Origin: an uncultured Candidatus Melainabacteria bacterium
GTDB lineage: Bacteria; Cyanobacteriota; Vampirovibrionia; Gastranaerophilales; Gastranaerophilaceae
Length of the DNA stretch: 64,000 bases
Assembly: GCA_934718135.1 (NCBI GenBank)
Contig: CAKUZW010000007.1
Coordinates: forward strand, 1-64,000
Direction of reading: 5' to 3'
The notes beneath the pieces are model-generated. The model did not search any database. It saw only the letters and a list, made by a program, of their open reading frames with translations, and was not told the DNA's origin. The translations under genes and the position numbers were made by a program. This document shows, one piece after another, positions 43,339-53,014 of this stretch (position 1 is the first letter of the stretch; every line of letters starts with the position of its first letter).

Positions 43339-44822
43339 TTATCAGTAATTGTTATTCTTCCGTCATCTTTGATATCAATTGGAGTTTTGGATTGTTGCAA
43401 AACATCTTCAACACATTTTGTGCCGTCAAAGTCGTATTTTTTTACAATTTTTTCAGGTTTGTTTAACATCGGAAATCCGTCATTTCCCTGAGCACAGTAA
43501 TCATTTATTATTGTTTTATAAATTTTATCTTCTCTTGGATTGTCAATATTTATCGGGGTTTCTTTACCGTTTTTATCAATAAATGACATTGTTTTTATGT
43601 GACCTTTAGTATTAACAGTGTACTTTATGCCTGAAGAGTAAAATATTCCCGGTTTGTTTGCTTCGTTGATGAAAGATTTTGCGGCTTTTTTAAACCCTTC
43701 AACAATATCTTTTTCGCTATAATTTACTTCATACAATTTGTTTTTGAATGGCAAAATATCAGATAAAATTCGAGTATCGACTTTTCCTTTTTCAAAATAA
43801 CCTCTCAGATTTGATGACGGTAAAATCGCAATATCTGCGTCCAAATCTTTTTTAATACAATCTGCAATAAAATATGCATGCGGATTTGTGTCAATCAAAT
43901 CGTGTAAAACAGGTTTTGGTGCAGAATTTATGTATCCGTAAGTTTCTTTTGTTCCGAAAATTTTATTAAAAACGTATTTAACGGCAGAATTTCTGTTAAA
44001 ATCTTTGGTATTTCCAACGTTGTTTTGGACTTTTTTGATTACGCCATCTTGGGAAAATTCCAAATTCAAAATCCCAAAATTTTTGCCGTCACGTCCTGCT
44101 TGTGTGATTACAACAGGTTCTCCGCTTTTTGAATAGAATAAATTTTGCCCTTCTTTAACATCAAGCAACAAGTCATGCGAATGACCACCCAAAATTACAT
44201 CAATACCTTTTGTTTGGTTTGCGATAATTTTGTCCATAGTGTACCCCAAATGCGATAACAAAATTATTTTGTTAATTCCTTGGGCTTGAAGTTTATCGGC
44301 TTCTTTTTGGATATCTTGGACCGTTTCTCGAGCTTTATCAACTTGGATTTCTTTTTGGATTACTCCAACTTTTGATCTTTTATATAAGTCAATTGGAGAA
44401 GTTCCGATAATACCGTATTTGTGTCCGTTACATTCTTCTACAATTGCGGGTCTTACACTACGAGACCACGCACTTGCAGGGGAAACTTTAACGTTTGAAG
44501 CCAAAAGATTATATTTTACGAGTGGTAAAACCGTTCCTATTTTATCTTGCATATCGTATTCGTGGTTCCCGATAGCAGAAGCTTTTATGCCAATATAATT
44601 TTGAAATAGTGCTGCTAACTCGTTTGTTTTGTAATCCTCACCAATCATTATGTCGCCGGATGATAATTTGAATGTATCAACATCTTTTTTATCTTTGTTT
44701 CTCTCGTCAAAAGCTTTTGCGGCTGTAACGGTTCGCTCCATGTTCAAAGATTTGCCATGGTAATCGTTAATGTAAAATATACTTGTTTTAATGTTATTTG
44801 ATTGGTTTATCGGATTTATCAT
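43335..44822 (-). CDS. 5'-nucleotidase/2',3'-cyclic phosphodiesterase-family metallophosphatase
   Basis: 495 residues. Calcineurin-like phosphatase domain at about 10-260: YINDYHGKS, SSGDIMIGED, AIGNHEYD, LLSHLGYTMD and LGGHSHD carry the dinuclear metal ligands. A C-terminal 5'-nucleotidase domain (about 290-480) follows, with LPSSNLRGYFEKGKVDT and the substrate-stack region FYSSGIKYTVN. Family members are usually periplasmic, but no signal peptide is visible. The start could be 44822 or an in-frame ATG at 44843. Confidence 0.88.
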   Translation of the reverse strand: MINPINQSNNIKTSIFYINDYHGKSLNMERTVTAAKAFDERNKDKKDVDTFKLSSGDIMIGEDYKTNELAALFQNYIGIKASAIGNHEYDMQDKIGTVLPLVKYNLLASNVKVSPASAWSRSVRPAIVEECNGHKYGIIGTSPIDLYKRSKVGVIQKEIQVDKARETVQDIQKEADKLQAQGINKIILLSHLGYTMDKIIANQTKGIDVILGGHSHDLLLDVKEGQNLFYSKSGEPVVITQAGRDGKNFGILNLEFSQDGVIKKVQNNVGNTKDFNRNSAVKYVFNKIFGTKETYGYINSAPKPVLHDLIDTNPHAYFIADCIKKDLDADIAILPSSNLRGYFEKGKVDTRILSDILPFKNKLYEVNYSEKDIVEGFKKAAKSFINEANKPGIFYSSGIKYTVNTKGHIKTMSFIDKNGKETPINIDNPREDKIYKTIINDYCAQGNDGFPMLNKPEKIVKKYDFDGTKCVEDVLQQSKTPIDIKDDGRITITDN

Positions 44823-44895
44823 TCCTTGATGTCCCTTTAGCATAAAAACACATCAAGATTTTTTTTGCGGGTTTATTATTTTTAATTTACAATCC

Positions 44896-45126
44896 TTAAA
44901 ATTTCATTATTTGAACTTTCCAATTTTTGGATAATTCATCATAAATTTCGTTTATATTGTTTATAACTTCAACAAGTACAATCCCATAGTTCAGACATTT
45001 GTATTCACCCATATCGTGAAGCCCAAGTCTTGTTTTGATGTTACATCCGTATTTTGATAAAATTTCTTGCAACTTTAAGGACTCTTCAAGTCTATTTTCT
45101 AGTTCAATACCAATAATCGCTTTCAT
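44896..45126 (-). CDS. Small ACT-like (TM1266-type) protein
   Basis: 76 residues. KAIIGIELENRLEESLKLQE, then LSKYGCNIKTRLGLHDMGEY and GIVLVEVINNINEIYDELSK: the beta-alpha-beta layout and RLGLHD motif are those of small ACT-like proteins related to TM1266 / the iron-hydrogenase-associated regulator. A ligand-sensing role is likely for the fold; ligand unknown. No hydrogenase genes are nearby. Confidence 0.65.
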   Translation of the reverse strand: MKAIIGIELENRLEESLKLQEILSKYGCNIKTRLGLHDMGEYKCLNYGIVLVEVINNINEIYDELSKNWKVQIMKF

Positions 45127-45244
45127 ATTTAATTTGTAAAATAGATTTTTGGAAAATATAATTCCCCGATTTACTAATCCAAATAAAAAAAGTGATCAAT
45201 TTTTAACCGCTTTTTGTATTACAATTTAATAAGTCGAAAATAAG

Positions 45245-45288
45245 CAAAAAAAAATAATACCCAAACAGGTATTATTCTTTTTTTTTTA
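45245..45288. terminator. Terminator with T-tracts on both strands
   Basis: AATAATACC (45253-45261) pairs with GGTATTATT (45268-45276). A-run on the left, T-run on the right, so it can end transcription either way; it follows the 45300-45617 gene. Confidence 0.8.
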
Positions 45289-45299
45289 ATTTGTGATAA

Positions 45300-45617
45300 C
45301 TATTCAATATCTAAGTTATCGGTGGCTTGAAGCTGTTTCTTTCGAATGTTGTGCATCACAGCATCTACTAGTAACTCATAAGATTTCATCTTCTCAATAT
45401 TTGGGAATTCTTCTTTGAGTTGAGTTCTGACCATTGCTTCCAGCTCTTGTTCGTCAGAAAGTGATTTTAGATTATCTACACCACTTACGCTTTCCAAATA
45501 ATCTGTGGTGCTTTTATCTAGTTTATTTTTATTCGAAAATGAAATCCATCTGAATTTTGGGCTAACATTTTCTTTTAATTTTTTAACTATTTTTAAGTTC
45601 TTAATTCGGTCAAACAT
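45300..45617 (-). CDS. Hypothetical 105-aa protein
   Basis: Function not recognised. Basic N-terminus (FDRIKNLKIVKKLKENVSPK), then an acidic helical region (SDEQELEAMVRTQLKEEFPN). Soluble. GAGG lies about ten bases upstream of the ATG. Monocistronic, with its own terminator; glyS is upstream on the same strand. Confidence 0.6.
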   Translation of the reverse strand: MFDRIKNLKIVKKLKENVSPKFRWISFSNKNKLDKSTTDYLESVSGVDNLKSLSDEQELEAMVRTQLKEEFPNIEKMKSYELLVDAVMHNIRKKQLQATDNLDIE

Positions 45618-45731
45618 ACGCTACCTCTAAGGTTTTTACACTTTGCAATATTTTAAAGTTTCCTAAAAATAATAATTGACTTTTTTAGTTTACTTCTTTA
45701 CAAATTGTAACACATTTTTCTGATTTGTCTA

Positions 45732-47720
45732 TTAAATTTTACTAAAATCAGTCAAATGGTCGTATTTTTTCTTCAATAATGTCAAAAGTGCAATTCTGTT
45801 ATTTTTAACATTTTCATCTTTATCCATTACTAAAACATCATTGAAGAACTGCGTAACTGTTGGATTTAAGCCTTCAAGTTCTTCTAAATATTTTTTGTAA
45901 TCAACATTTTCGTCAATTTTAGAAACTTTTTCAAATAAAGTTTGTTCAACCTGTTCTACAAAGAATTTTTCATTAATATTATCTGATTTAGCATCTTTCA
46001 AAATTCTTATTACTCTGTTTGCGTTTTCCAAAAGTTGCGGAGCATCAAGATTTGATACAATTTCAACCCTTTCAACAAAATCAGCCAAGTCTTTTAGCGG
46101 ATTTTTCATAGAGCATGCTTCAAGAATATTTTTATTATATTTTTCAGACAAGAATATAATTATTCTTTGTACAAAGAACTCATTAACTTCCTCAGCACAA
46201 TCTCTTTGAACAGGAAGAAGTTTAAGTGACTCTTTGATGTATTTATCAATATCAAGTTTCAAATTCGCATCCAAAATTGTTTTGATTACCCCAAGTGCTG
46301 CACGGCGAACACCAAGCGGGTCAGATGAACCTGTAGGTTTTTTGCCTGCTGCAAAAACAGCACAAACAGTATCAATTTTATCCGCAATACCAACGATTTG
46401 ACCTTCAAATCCTTTAGCTGTTTCACTTTCAGCATTTAGTGGGAAATAGTGTTCTTTGATACCTTGAACAACTTTGCTATCTTCTCCTGATACTCTAGCG
46501 TAATCAGCTCCGATAAAGCCTTGAAGTTCAGTGAATTCAAATACTAAATTTGTTGTCAAATCAGCTTTACAAAGCAACGCTGTTCTTTCAACATCTTTAT
46601 CAGCAACATTCAAATCTTTTGCAATATCACAAGATAATTTAATAAGTCTTTGAGTTTTGTCATACATTGAACCCATACCTTTTTGGAATGTTACGCCTTT
46701 CAAGGCTTCAACGTAATCAACCAAAGGCTTTTTAGTATCTTCATTAAAGAAGAATACTGCATCATCAAGTCTTGCTTTAATTACTCTAACGTTTCCTGCT
46801 TTGATGTTTTTGAATTCATCACCGATGTAGTTTGTCATGGTGATGAATTTGTTTATCAATTTTCCGTCTTTGTGAAGTGCGAAATATCTTTGGTGTACAG
46901 CCATTACTGTTACTGTAACTTCTTCCGGAATATCCAAATATCTCGGGTCAAATTCGCAAACTGCAGGAACCGGATATTCTGTAATAAATGTAACTTCTTC
47001 TAACAAATCATCTGTGTAATAAGGCACTGCTCCAAGTTTTGCCGCTTCTTCTTTTGCTCTTTCAACAATGATTTGTTTTCTTTCTTCTTGGTCAACAATA
47101 ACGAAAGCTTTTCTCAATGTTTCAACATAATCTTTAGGATTTCCGATTTCTACTTTTTGTTGAGCAAATCTGTGTCCTCTTGTATAGATTGAAGATTCTT
47201 TATCAATGATTTTTATTTTAACTTCATCTTTATCTAAAACAGAAACAATCCATTTGATAGGACGAGAGAATTTTTCATCGTTATAACCCCATCTCATAAA
47301 GTGTGAACCTTGAAGTTTCATAAATATTGATGGAACATTTTCTTGCAACAATTCAGAAATCGGTTTGCCTTTGATAACGATTTTTGCGTGAACGTAATTA
47401 TCTTCGATATACAAGTCATCTTTAGTTAATCCGTTTTTTCTTGCAAAACCTTCACCGGCTTTTGTCAAATTACCGTTTTCATCAAATGCAACTTTTTGAA
47501 TAGGTCCTTTGATTATTTTTTCTTCATCAGATGTTTTATTTTCCAATCCGTCAATGATTACAGCAAGTCGTCTTGGTGTTGCATAAACTTTAATATCAGA
47601 ATACTTAACTTTGTTATCATTTAAAAATGATGTAAAACCTTTATTCAACTGCTCAATTGCACTAGGTATAAACTTATATGGTAATTCTTCTGTTCCGACT
47701 TCTAATAAATATGTGCTCAT
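45732..47720 (-). CDS. glyS: Glycyl-tRNA synthetase beta subunit
   Basis: 662 residues, a normal beta chain of the alpha2beta2 enzyme. It starts MSTYLLEVGTEELPYKFIPS, has the conserved HFMRWGYNDEKFSRPIKWIV and the HD-like region GFIGADYARVSGED, and ends with an anticodon-binding region. The alpha subunit gene (glyQ) is not in the window. Confidence 0.97.
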   Translation of the reverse strand: MSTYLLEVGTEELPYKFIPSAIEQLNKGFTSFLNDNKVKYSDIKVYATPRRLAVIIDGLENKTSDEEKIIKGPIQKVAFDENGNLTKAGEGFARKNGLTKDDLYIEDNYVHAKIVIKGKPISELLQENVPSIFMKLQGSHFMRWGYNDEKFSRPIKWIVSVLDKDEVKIKIIDKESSIYTRGHRFAQQKVEIGNPKDYVETLRKAFVIVDQEERKQIIVERAKEEAAKLGAVPYYTDDLLEEVTFITEYPVPAVCEFDPRYLDIPEEVTVTVMAVHQRYFALHKDGKLINKFITMTNYIGDEFKNIKAGNVRVIKARLDDAVFFFNEDTKKPLVDYVEALKGVTFQKGMGSMYDKTQRLIKLSCDIAKDLNVADKDVERTALLCKADLTTNLVFEFTELQGFIGADYARVSGEDSKVVQGIKEHYFPLNAESETAKGFEGQIVGIADKIDTVCAVFAAGKKPTGSSDPLGVRRAALGVIKTILDANLKLDIDKYIKESLKLLPVQRDCAEEVNEFFVQRIIIFLSEKYNKNILEACSMKNPLKDLADFVERVEIVSNLDAPQLLENANRVIRILKDAKSDNINEKFFVEQVEQTLFEKVSKIDENVDYKKYLEELEGLNPTVTQFFNDVLVMDKDENVKNNRIALLTLLKKKYDHLTDFSKI

Positions 47721-47803
47721 TTTCTATCCTTATTTTTTTCTAATATCCTTATCAAAATTATATAAAAAGCAAAGATTGATGTAAAGTAGTTCCGGTGTTT
47801 GTG

Positions 47804-48160
47804 TCTTGGCAGCACAAAGTTTTGGGGCTAGTGGGGGTAAACTAAGATTGAGATATTTCGCTCTGCTCCGTATGATTGAGGTTAGGAGAGAGTTTGATTA
47901 TTCTAACTGTTCACTTTTTCTTTTTGATTTCGATGCAAAAAGAAAAAGTGGAACCGAAAAAGAAAAACACGAAAGATTAAATGGCTCGAGTCATCAGGGG
48001 CTTTGCCCCCGAACCCCTATTTAGGTCTGTCATGCTGAGCGAAGCGAAGCATCTCATCGCAAACGTGGTGTTCAGCTTAATCCCTCATCCTAACCTTTCC
48101 TCTAGAGGAAGGAACTCGGCATTTTCTTACGTTTCTCTTGTAAAGAACTTATAGACTTTT
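47804..48160. repeat. Repeat-derived non-coding region
   Basis: Occupies most of the 529-bp gap between glyS and the GHL10 gene. 47909-48020 is an inverted copy of 53439-53550 (Lys-codon-like A/T tracts, then GGGGCTTTGCCCCCGAACCC, which folds as a GC hairpin). TGTCATGCTGAGCGAAGCGA at about 48029 and CTTGTAAAGAACTTAT at about 48138 are fragments of the same repeat family. A 72-codon open frame here has no gene-like features. 48161-48249 shows nothing. Confidence 0.65.
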
Positions 48161-48249
48161 TCCATAAATAGCAAATTTAAAAATTATGTAGAGAAACTTC
48201 TAATCTTCTTTTGTGAAAATCCAAAAACTTTTACTATTTGTGGTTGTTA

Positions 48250-50115
48250 TTACCCTTCTGTTGTCTTTTTCTTTTTCCTTTTGAAAAATTTCTTTTTTTT
48301 TTCGGATTGTGCAATTGTTTTTTGTTCTTTGATTGTAGAGTTGAATGCACTAGCCATAAGGGTTGAAGTGTAAACAGGTGTTGTGTGTGCGTAGTCAAAC
48401 AAAATTACACCGTTAGCGTTCATTTTTCTTGTTTCATAAATTTGTCTGATTAAATCTTCCGGTGCTCCACCCATAAATGTTACAAACAAGCCCGCAAATA
48501 AATCCGTTTGAGGGGATTTAACATTCATTACGTCATTCATCATTGAAGCTAGCATCTTAGAGTCATAAGTTAAAAATAACGGAGTGAAACCGTTGATATA
48601 ATTCTGCATTGACCAAGTTCGCCAATCTTGCTGTTTAGAAGCTAAAGCAGATGCTCTATCAGGAAAGACAACTGCACTTATATAAACATTTTTGGATTTC
48701 CCAAGTTGTCCGACTTCTTTAACAAAAGTTGTGACATTGTTGCGTCTATATTGGTTCCAATCGTACCATTGAACATCTGATGTTGTAAGTTCTACCGGAT
48801 CTTTTCCATATTGAGATTTAAAATCATTTCTTGCATATTCTGTAAATCCCCATGCGTTCATATCGTTACCCGCATTAGCATTCGGGTATCTGATATAGTC
48901 AAGATTTATTCCATCAGGTTTATATGTATCAATAATTTCAGATAGCAGTTCCAATAGAAAAGCATGAACTTCCGGATTTGCGGGGTCTAAGAAATATCCG
49001 TTGTGTTCAGAAGCTGACATAGTTGCTTTGGGAGAATTTGCATTCTTTTTAGTTTTATTTCCCCAATCCGGACGAACGGCTAAAATGCTTGACGGATTGT
49101 AATCAGGAGACTGGTTCCCTACATAAAAAGATTGGAACCAAATGTGAACTTTGATATCTCTTTTGTGTGCTTCTTTAATCCAAACAGCAAGCGGGTCAAA
49201 ACCTTCAAATATTTCATTTTGAACCGTAAAACCGTATTTGTTCATTGTTTTGCTTGGGAAAATTGTTTTTCCGTGGAAATATGTTTCTAAAAATATGCTG
49301 TTAAATCCGTTGGCTTGTAAGTTGTCTAATGTTGCAATAATTTGGTCGGCATTTTTTTCTGTCGGTCTTATCCAAACCCCTTTTGTTTCATTTTTTAAAT
49401 AAGGAACGGATGTTTTTATTGCCATATTAGCTTCATCAATGGCTTCTTGAGTATATTGTTTTAAAATTACACTGTTTTTATTTTCGTTTTCAGCAATTTT
49501 TAAATAATTCTCCGCAATCTGAATATGACTTGCCGGCAAATTATAATTATAGTTTGCATTCAATGCTTTATAATAAGCCATCATTGATTTTGCTTCGTCA
49601 ATTTTAGCTCTTGCTTCATAAGTATAACTGTCAGATGTTGTGTAAACAGTTATTTTATTATTTGTCATGTCGACATAAACTTTTGAACCGACTGTGACAT
49701 TTTGATTTATCCAGTTTTTTGCAACTCCATGCCCGCTAATTACAATACCGTCAATAGGAATTGTCGAATCTGCTCCGCTTAATGAAGTTACGGTATTACC
49801 TTGGACGATTGCTTCTGTTCCAAATTCATTTGTGCCTGTATGAATTCCAAAATTCGGAGTATAAATTACAAGTTTGTTCGCTCCTCTTCCCCCGGGAAAA
49901 TAACTGGAAGCAAGGGCCGGATCAGTAACATCAATTCTGGTTGATGATTGCTTGAAAATTACTTCATTTGATTTAAGAGAAAGAGGTTGAAATGCACCAA
50001 TTTGCGGGGTTATGGTTTCTTCATCCTGAGGAAATGTAAATGTTTCTTTTGCTGAAATTGGCATAAGTGTAAAAAATAATGCTAAAACTATTAATATAAT
50101 TCGTTTTAAATTCAT
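48250..50115 (-). CDS. GHL10-family (YngK-like) glycoside hydrolase
   Basis: 621 residues: signal peptide about 1-22 (ends ISAK). The N-terminal part includes a phosphodiester-glycosidase-like segment (FGIHTGTNEFGTEAIVQGN). The GHL10 barrel starts at about 245: KGVWIRPTEKNADQIIATLD, FLETYFHGKTIFPS, HIWFQSFYVGN and the acidic DGINLDYIRYPN. Family members are cell-wall or polysaccharide hydrolases. A Lys-rich tail (KKKKFFKRKKKKTTEG) is unusual. Its ATG overlaps the TPR gene stop (ATGA). Confidence 0.85.
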   Translation of the reverse strand: MNLKRIILIVLALFFTLMPISAKETFTFPQDEETITPQIGAFQPLSLKSNEVIFKQSSTRIDVTDPALASSYFPGGRGANKLVIYTPNFGIHTGTNEFGTEAIVQGNTVTSLSGADSTIPIDGIVISGHGVAKNWINQNVTVGSKVYVDMTNNKITVYTTSDSYTYEARAKIDEAKSMMAYYKALNANYNYNLPASHIQIAENYLKIAENENKNSVILKQYTQEAIDEANMAIKTSVPYLKNETKGVWIRPTEKNADQIIATLDNLQANGFNSIFLETYFHGKTIFPSKTMNKYGFTVQNEIFEGFDPLAVWIKEAHKRDIKVHIWFQSFYVGNQSPDYNPSSILAVRPDWGNKTKKNANSPKATMSASEHNGYFLDPANPEVHAFLLELLSEIIDTYKPDGINLDYIRYPNANAGNDMNAWGFTEYARNDFKSQYGKDPVELTTSDVQWYDWNQYRRNNVTTFVKEVGQLGKSKNVYISAVVFPDRASALASKQQDWRTWSMQNYINGFTPLFLTYDSKMLASMMNDVMNVKSPQTDLFAGLFVTFMGGAPEDLIRQIYETRKMNANGVILFDYAHTTPVYTSTLMASAFNSTIKEQKTIAQSEKKKKFFKRKKKKTTEG

Positions 50116-50816
50116 TTCTGATTCTTTTCTCTTCTTTTATTATAATATCCCGTTTTGTAATATTTTAAATCTTCAATTGTTCTGATTTTATCCGGAAGTT
50201 CAATGTTATCAGGTTTAACCAAGAACGCTTTTTTATAATACTGATTGGCTCTTAATAAATCGCCTAATTTTTCGTACATTGTTGCCATTTTTATCAAGAC
50301 ATCATAATTTTCTCTCAACCCGTTATCAAATGCAACATTATAAAAATATATAGCTCTAGTATAATCTTTTCTTTTATAATAATATTCTGCAAAATAATAA
50401 TTCGTTGTCGGGTTATTTTTATCAATTTTTAAAGCTTGGAAAAAGTAAGCTTTCGCAAAACTGTTTTCGTTTTCCAAATCATATACTCTTGCCATTTGAA
50501 CAATCGGGTAAATATTCTTTTGCTCTAACTGTGCCCAAATAAAATATTCCCCACTTGCCTTTTGAAGAAAAACTTTTTCTTTTTGTTTGTCAGTCTCTTT
50601 TAATGCCTTATTAAAATAAAAATCAGCCAACTTTTTAGTCGACTCTTTATCTACTTTTGAATAATCAATAAACGTGTTGTTGTATTGAATTTCCCCAAAC
50701 TCTGCGGCTCCAGCTTTATTCCAAGCACAAGTGCTTCCAAATATTATGAAAGCACTTATGAATAGAACTAAATATTTATTATAAATCTGAATAGTGTGGA
50801 ACAACCTTGTTATCAT
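50112..50816 (-). CDS. TPR-repeat protein, exported or membrane-anchored
   Basis: 234 residues from ATG 50816, overlapping the upstream gene by 38 bp. N-terminal hydrophobic segment (YLVLFISAFIIFGSTCAWN) as signal or anchor, then three to four TPRs: NIYPIVQMARVYDLENENSF, NPTTNYYFAEYYYKRKDYTR, ENYDVLIKMATMYEKLGDLL. A scaffolding partner for the coupled GHL10 hydrolase is plausible. The start is uncertain; 50861 is also in frame. Confidence 0.78.
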   Translation of the reverse strand: MITRLFHTIQIYNKYLVLFISAFIIFGSTCAWNKAGAAEFGEIQYNNTFIDYSKVDKESTKKLADFYFNKALKETDKQKEKVFLQKASGEYFIWAQLEQKNIYPIVQMARVYDLENENSFAKAYFFQALKIDKNNPTTNYYFAEYYYKRKDYTRAIYFYNVAFDNGLRENYDVLIKMATMYEKLGDLLRANQYYKKAFLVKPDNIELPDKIRTIEDLKYYKTGYYNKRREKNQK

Positions 50817-51099
50817 GATGATAGAATGAATAATCCTCTGCAGCCGGATCTGTGTAAACATACAACTTTCTCCAGAATCTTACAAATTTATTTTGTCTTT
50901 TGAAAGCAAGTTCATCTTTTGTATAATATTCTTGCCCTAATGCACGAGACTTACTTACTTCAACAGTTTCTCCTATTTGAGAAGAATATCCGTTTGCTCT
51001 TAAATATTCGGCAGAAGTTGCTTGGTCTACAGACACAGAAGCATGAGCCTGCATTGGAACAAAAGCTGCGAACATTGCAATTAGTAATAATTTTTTCAT
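50779..51099 (-). CDS. Small secreted hypothetical protein
   Basis: 106 residues. Signal peptide about 1-20 (ends AHAS); mature part acidic and aromatic (FVRFWRKLYVYTDPAAEDY). ATG 51099 is preceded by GAGGTG; the in-frame GTG at 51105 is part of that site. First gene of a three-gene operon with the TPR protein and GHL10 hydrolase. Confidence 0.68.
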   Translation of the reverse strand: MKKLLLIAMFAAFVPMQAHASVSVDQATSAEYLRANGYSSQIGETVEVSKSRALGQEYYTKDELAFKRQNKFVRFWRKLYVYTDPAAEDYSFYHHDNKVVPHYSDL

Positions 51100-51182
51100 A
51101 GTCACCTCTTTTTTATTATTGTAATATTTTTTTTAGTATCTTGCAATAATATTATAATTTATTTACAAAAAATTGTCCTGTA

Positions 51183-52238
51183 TTATTTGTATGAATTATT
51201 TATTACTTCTTCAAGTTTGTCCAAAAGCTCAACTTCCGGTACTCTTGCAACAATTTCGCCTTTTTTGAATACATAGCCTTCACCTATTCCGCCTGCAATT
51301 CCAAAATCAGCATGTCTTGCCTCTCCCGGGCCATTAACAGCACAACCCATTGTTGCAATAGTTATATTTTTATCATAGTTTTTAAATCTTGCTTCAACTT
51401 TTTTAGCTAAAGAAATTAAATCAATTTGAGTTCTTCCACAAGTTGGGCAAGAAATAAAATTAACTCCTCTTTGGCGTAAATTCAAACTTTTCAAAATTTC
51501 ATACCCTGCAAAAACTTCTTCAACAGGATTTTCAGTAAGAGATACTCTTATTGTATCCCCAATTCCTTCTGCTAGAAGTGCTCCTAACCCGACAGAAGAT
51601 TTTACAAGTCCGCTTTTTAGTGTTCCTGCTTCTGTAACTCCAAGGTGAAGAGGGTATTCAACTTTTTGAGCCATCAATCTGTACGCTTCAATTGTTGTAA
51701 GGACATCGGATGATTTTAGGGAAATTTTAATTTTGTCAAAATCCAAATCTTCTAAAATTTTGATATGTTTCATTGCACTTTCAACCATTTTTTCAGAAAG
51801 CGGAATATCTTTGTCTAATAAATCCTTTTCCAATGACCCTGCATTAACTCCGATTCTTATAGGGATATTTTGTTGCTTAGCCAAAGTTACAACTTTTTCA
51901 ACATTTTCTCTTTTTCCAATATTTCCGGGGTTCAATCTCAATGCCGAAATTCCATTATTAATACATTGGATTGCCAATCTATAGTCAAAATGAATATCTG
52001 CAATCAATGGTACCGGCGAAATTTTAACTAAATCTTTAATTGCTTCTGCTGCGTCTTTATTCAATACAGCAAGTCTTACAATCTCACAACCTGCATCTGC
52101 CAATTCTTGAATTTGTCTTGAGGTTTCCTTAATATCACGTGTATCAGTATTGCACATAGACTGAACACTAATCGGATTATTATTACCGATTTTTACATTT
52201 CCTATCGAAATTTCTTTTGATTTTCTTCTTTTTATCAT
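51183..52238 (-). CDS. ispG: 4-hydroxy-3-methylbut-2-enyl-diphosphate synthase
   Basis: Iron-sulfur enzyme of the MEP isoprenoid pathway. 351 residues from ATG 52238. IGNNNPISVQSMCNTDTRDI, IRIGVNAGSLEKDLL, HLGVTEAG, and the cluster cysteines in SCPTCGRTQ and TMGCAVNGPGEA. No clear Shine-Dalgarno. Divergent from the phosphoesterase gene with 41 bp between starts. Confidence 0.96.
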   Translation of the reverse strand: MIKRRKSKEISIGNVKIGNNNPISVQSMCNTDTRDIKETSRQIQELADAGCEIVRLAVLNKDAAEAIKDLVKISPVPLIADIHFDYRLAIQCINNGISALRLNPGNIGKRENVEKVVTLAKQQNIPIRIGVNAGSLEKDLLDKDIPLSEKMVESAMKHIKILEDLDFDKIKISLKSSDVLTTIEAYRLMAQKVEYPLHLGVTEAGTLKSGLVKSSVGLGALLAEGIGDTIRVSLTENPVEEVFAGYEILKSLNLRQRGVNFISCPTCGRTQIDLISLAKKVEARFKNYDKNITIATMGCAVNGPGEARHADFGIAGGIGEGYVFKKGEIVARVPEVELLDKLEEVINNSYK

Positions 52239-52279
52239 AGAATAATTGTAGCACAATAAAAATTGAGAGGGTTAAATAT

Positions 52280-53014
52280 ATGAGAATTGCTGTTTTATCA
52301 GACATCCACGCAAATGCACAGGCTCTAGAAGCTGTTATGAACGATATCGTAAACCAAAATTGTGAGCATGTATTTTGCTTAGGGGATATTGCACTTGCTG
52401 GGCCGCAACCGAAAGAAGTGACCGATTACGTTATGGCACAAAATTCTTGGACTATTATTCAAGGTAATACTGATAAAATGATTGCTCAATACGGGCCTGA
52501 AGTTATTGAGTTTTTGGAAGCTCAATACCCTGTAATGGCAAATGCAATTGCAGATGATGTTTTGGCTCTTGATGATGCCCATAGAGCATTTTTAGAAAAT
52601 TTACCGCCTCAATTAAGTTTGGATGTTGAAGGTTGTAGTGTATTGTTAGTTCACGGTTCTCCAAGAGCTAATAACGAAGACATTCTTCCTGATATGCCAC
52701 TGGAAATTGTTGAAGAAATTATTGAAGGAACTACAGAAAAACTTATTCTTTGTGGGCATACTCATGTTCCTTGCGGATATCAAACTAATACCAACCAAAC
52801 TGTTGTTAATGTAGGAAGTGTTGGACGCCCAATGACTCCACAACCAAAAGCTTGTTATGTAATAATTGATTTTTCTCAAGGTTCATTTGAAATTACTCAC
52901 CGATTTGTTGATTATGACAATGTTTTAGCCGCTCAACTTGTTTCAAAAAGAGGATTTGTCGGTGCTGACAGATTGGCTGATTTGTTGCTAAATCCGGTCG
53001 AAAGACATATTTAA
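52280..53014 (+). CDS. YfcE/MJ0936-type metallophosphoesterase
   Basis: 244 residues. Calcineurin-like motifs: SDIHANAQALEAV, GDIALAGPQP, GNTD, VHGSPR and GHTHVP. Predicted cytosolic phosphodiesterase or protein phosphatase; substrate unknown. GAGAGGG precedes the ATG. The stop codon is directly followed by the composite repeat that begins at 53015. Confidence 0.9.
   Translation: MRIAVLSDIHANAQALEAVMNDIVNQNCEHVFCLGDIALAGPQPKEVTDYVMAQNSWTIIQGNTDKMIAQYGPEVIEFLEAQYPVMANAIADDVLALDDAHRAFLENLPPQLSLDVEGCSVLLVHGSPRANNEDILPDMPLEIVEEIIEGTTEKLILCGHTHVPCGYQTNTNQTVVNVGSVGRPMTPQPKACYVIIDFSQGSFEITHRFVDYDNVLAAQLVSKRGFVGADRLADLLLNPVERHI

Noticed and set aside
47806..48024. 72-codon open frame on the plus strand
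   Set aside because: It lies entirely in repeat DNA, has no convincing ribosome site, and its composition is set by the repeat. Not a gene.
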